NCBI GenBank assembly: GCA_964020155.1
Contig: OZ026566.1
Span: forward strand, 4,027,651-4,091,650
DNA length: 64,000 nucleotides
Reading direction: 5' to 3'
DNA from: Chondrilla cf. caribensis
Lineage: Eukaryota; Porifera; Demospongiae; Chondrillida; Chondrillidae
Both the position numbers and the translations under genes were made by a program. Every line of letters starts with the position of its first letter. Position 1 is the stretch's first letter. Below, piece by piece: positions 63,840 to 64,000 of this stretch. The notes beneath the pieces are model-generated. The model had not been told where the DNA came from. It ran no database searches and saw nothing but the letters and a program-made list of their open reading frames with translations.

Positions 63840-64000
63840 TGTCATTTCTCTCCACATCCCAATATGTGATGCACTGGTGTACCTATGTCTGTTATGTGGT
63901 GCACTGGTGTATGTCTGTTATGTGTTGCACTGGTGTATGTCTGTTATGTGGTGCACTGGTGTATGTCTGTTATGTGGTGCACTGGTGTATGTCTGTTACA
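63840..64000. repeat. 26-bp minisatellite in RALGAPB first intron
   Basis: Tandem copies of TATGTCTGTTATGTGGTGCA plus CTGGTG run to the window edge and probably continue. Confidence 0.9.

Overview
The window is animal nuclear DNA. Genes are intron-rich with standard GT-AG splicing, and the gene set is metazoan: FANCD2, ARFGAP1, ARID4, SCFD1/SLY1, RALGAPB and an IRAK/Pelle-like kinase. Introns are short and full of (CA)n/(GT)n, GTAC-rich and ACAT repeats. Together with a GH63 glycosidase of a type best known from bacteria, this suggests an early-branching animal, most likely a demosponge. That assignment is inference; no species marker is visible.

Layout. 1-8482 (+): the C-terminal part of FANCD2 (26 coding exons, 954 codons in the window). 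9100-14890 (-): a nine-exon GH63 glycosidase (947 aa), convergent with FANCD2. 15133-17575 (+): ARFGAP1 (436 aa), divergent from GH63 across only 242 bp. 17576-37139: a 19.5-kb gene-free block of diverged repeats, a foldback element with a hammerhead-ribozyme-like motif, MITEs and three satellite arrays (A, 359 bp; B, 187 bp; C, 207/161 bp with a near-perfect palindrome in each unit). 37140-43865 (-): a ten-exon WD-repeat protein (689 aa) whose fourth intron holds an antisense, 5'-truncated RT/endonuclease retrotransposon with a 14-bp target-site duplication and poly(A) tail. 43991-46198 (-): a death-domain-less Pelle/IRAK-like kinase (373 aa). 46845-53896 (+): ARID4 (18 coding exons, 1210 aa). 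54444-61692 (-): SCFD1/SLY1 (21 exons, 652 aa), with a second small retrotransposon fragment in an intron. 62383-64000 (+): the first exon of RALGAPB, continuing past the window.

The genes are housekeeping-type and not an operon: DNA crosslink repair (FANCD2), ER-Golgi traffic (ARFGAP1 for COPI coats, SCFD1 for SNARE fusion), Ral GTPase control (RALGAPB), chromatin repression (ARID4), glycan hydrolysis (GH63) and signalling (kinase). Three close head-to-head pairs (GH63/ARFGAP1, kinase/ARID4, SCFD1/RALGAPB) suggest shared promoters.

Exon joins were chosen so that reading phase is kept through every gene; individual splice sites may be off by a few bases. Family names come from recognised motifs, not from a database search.
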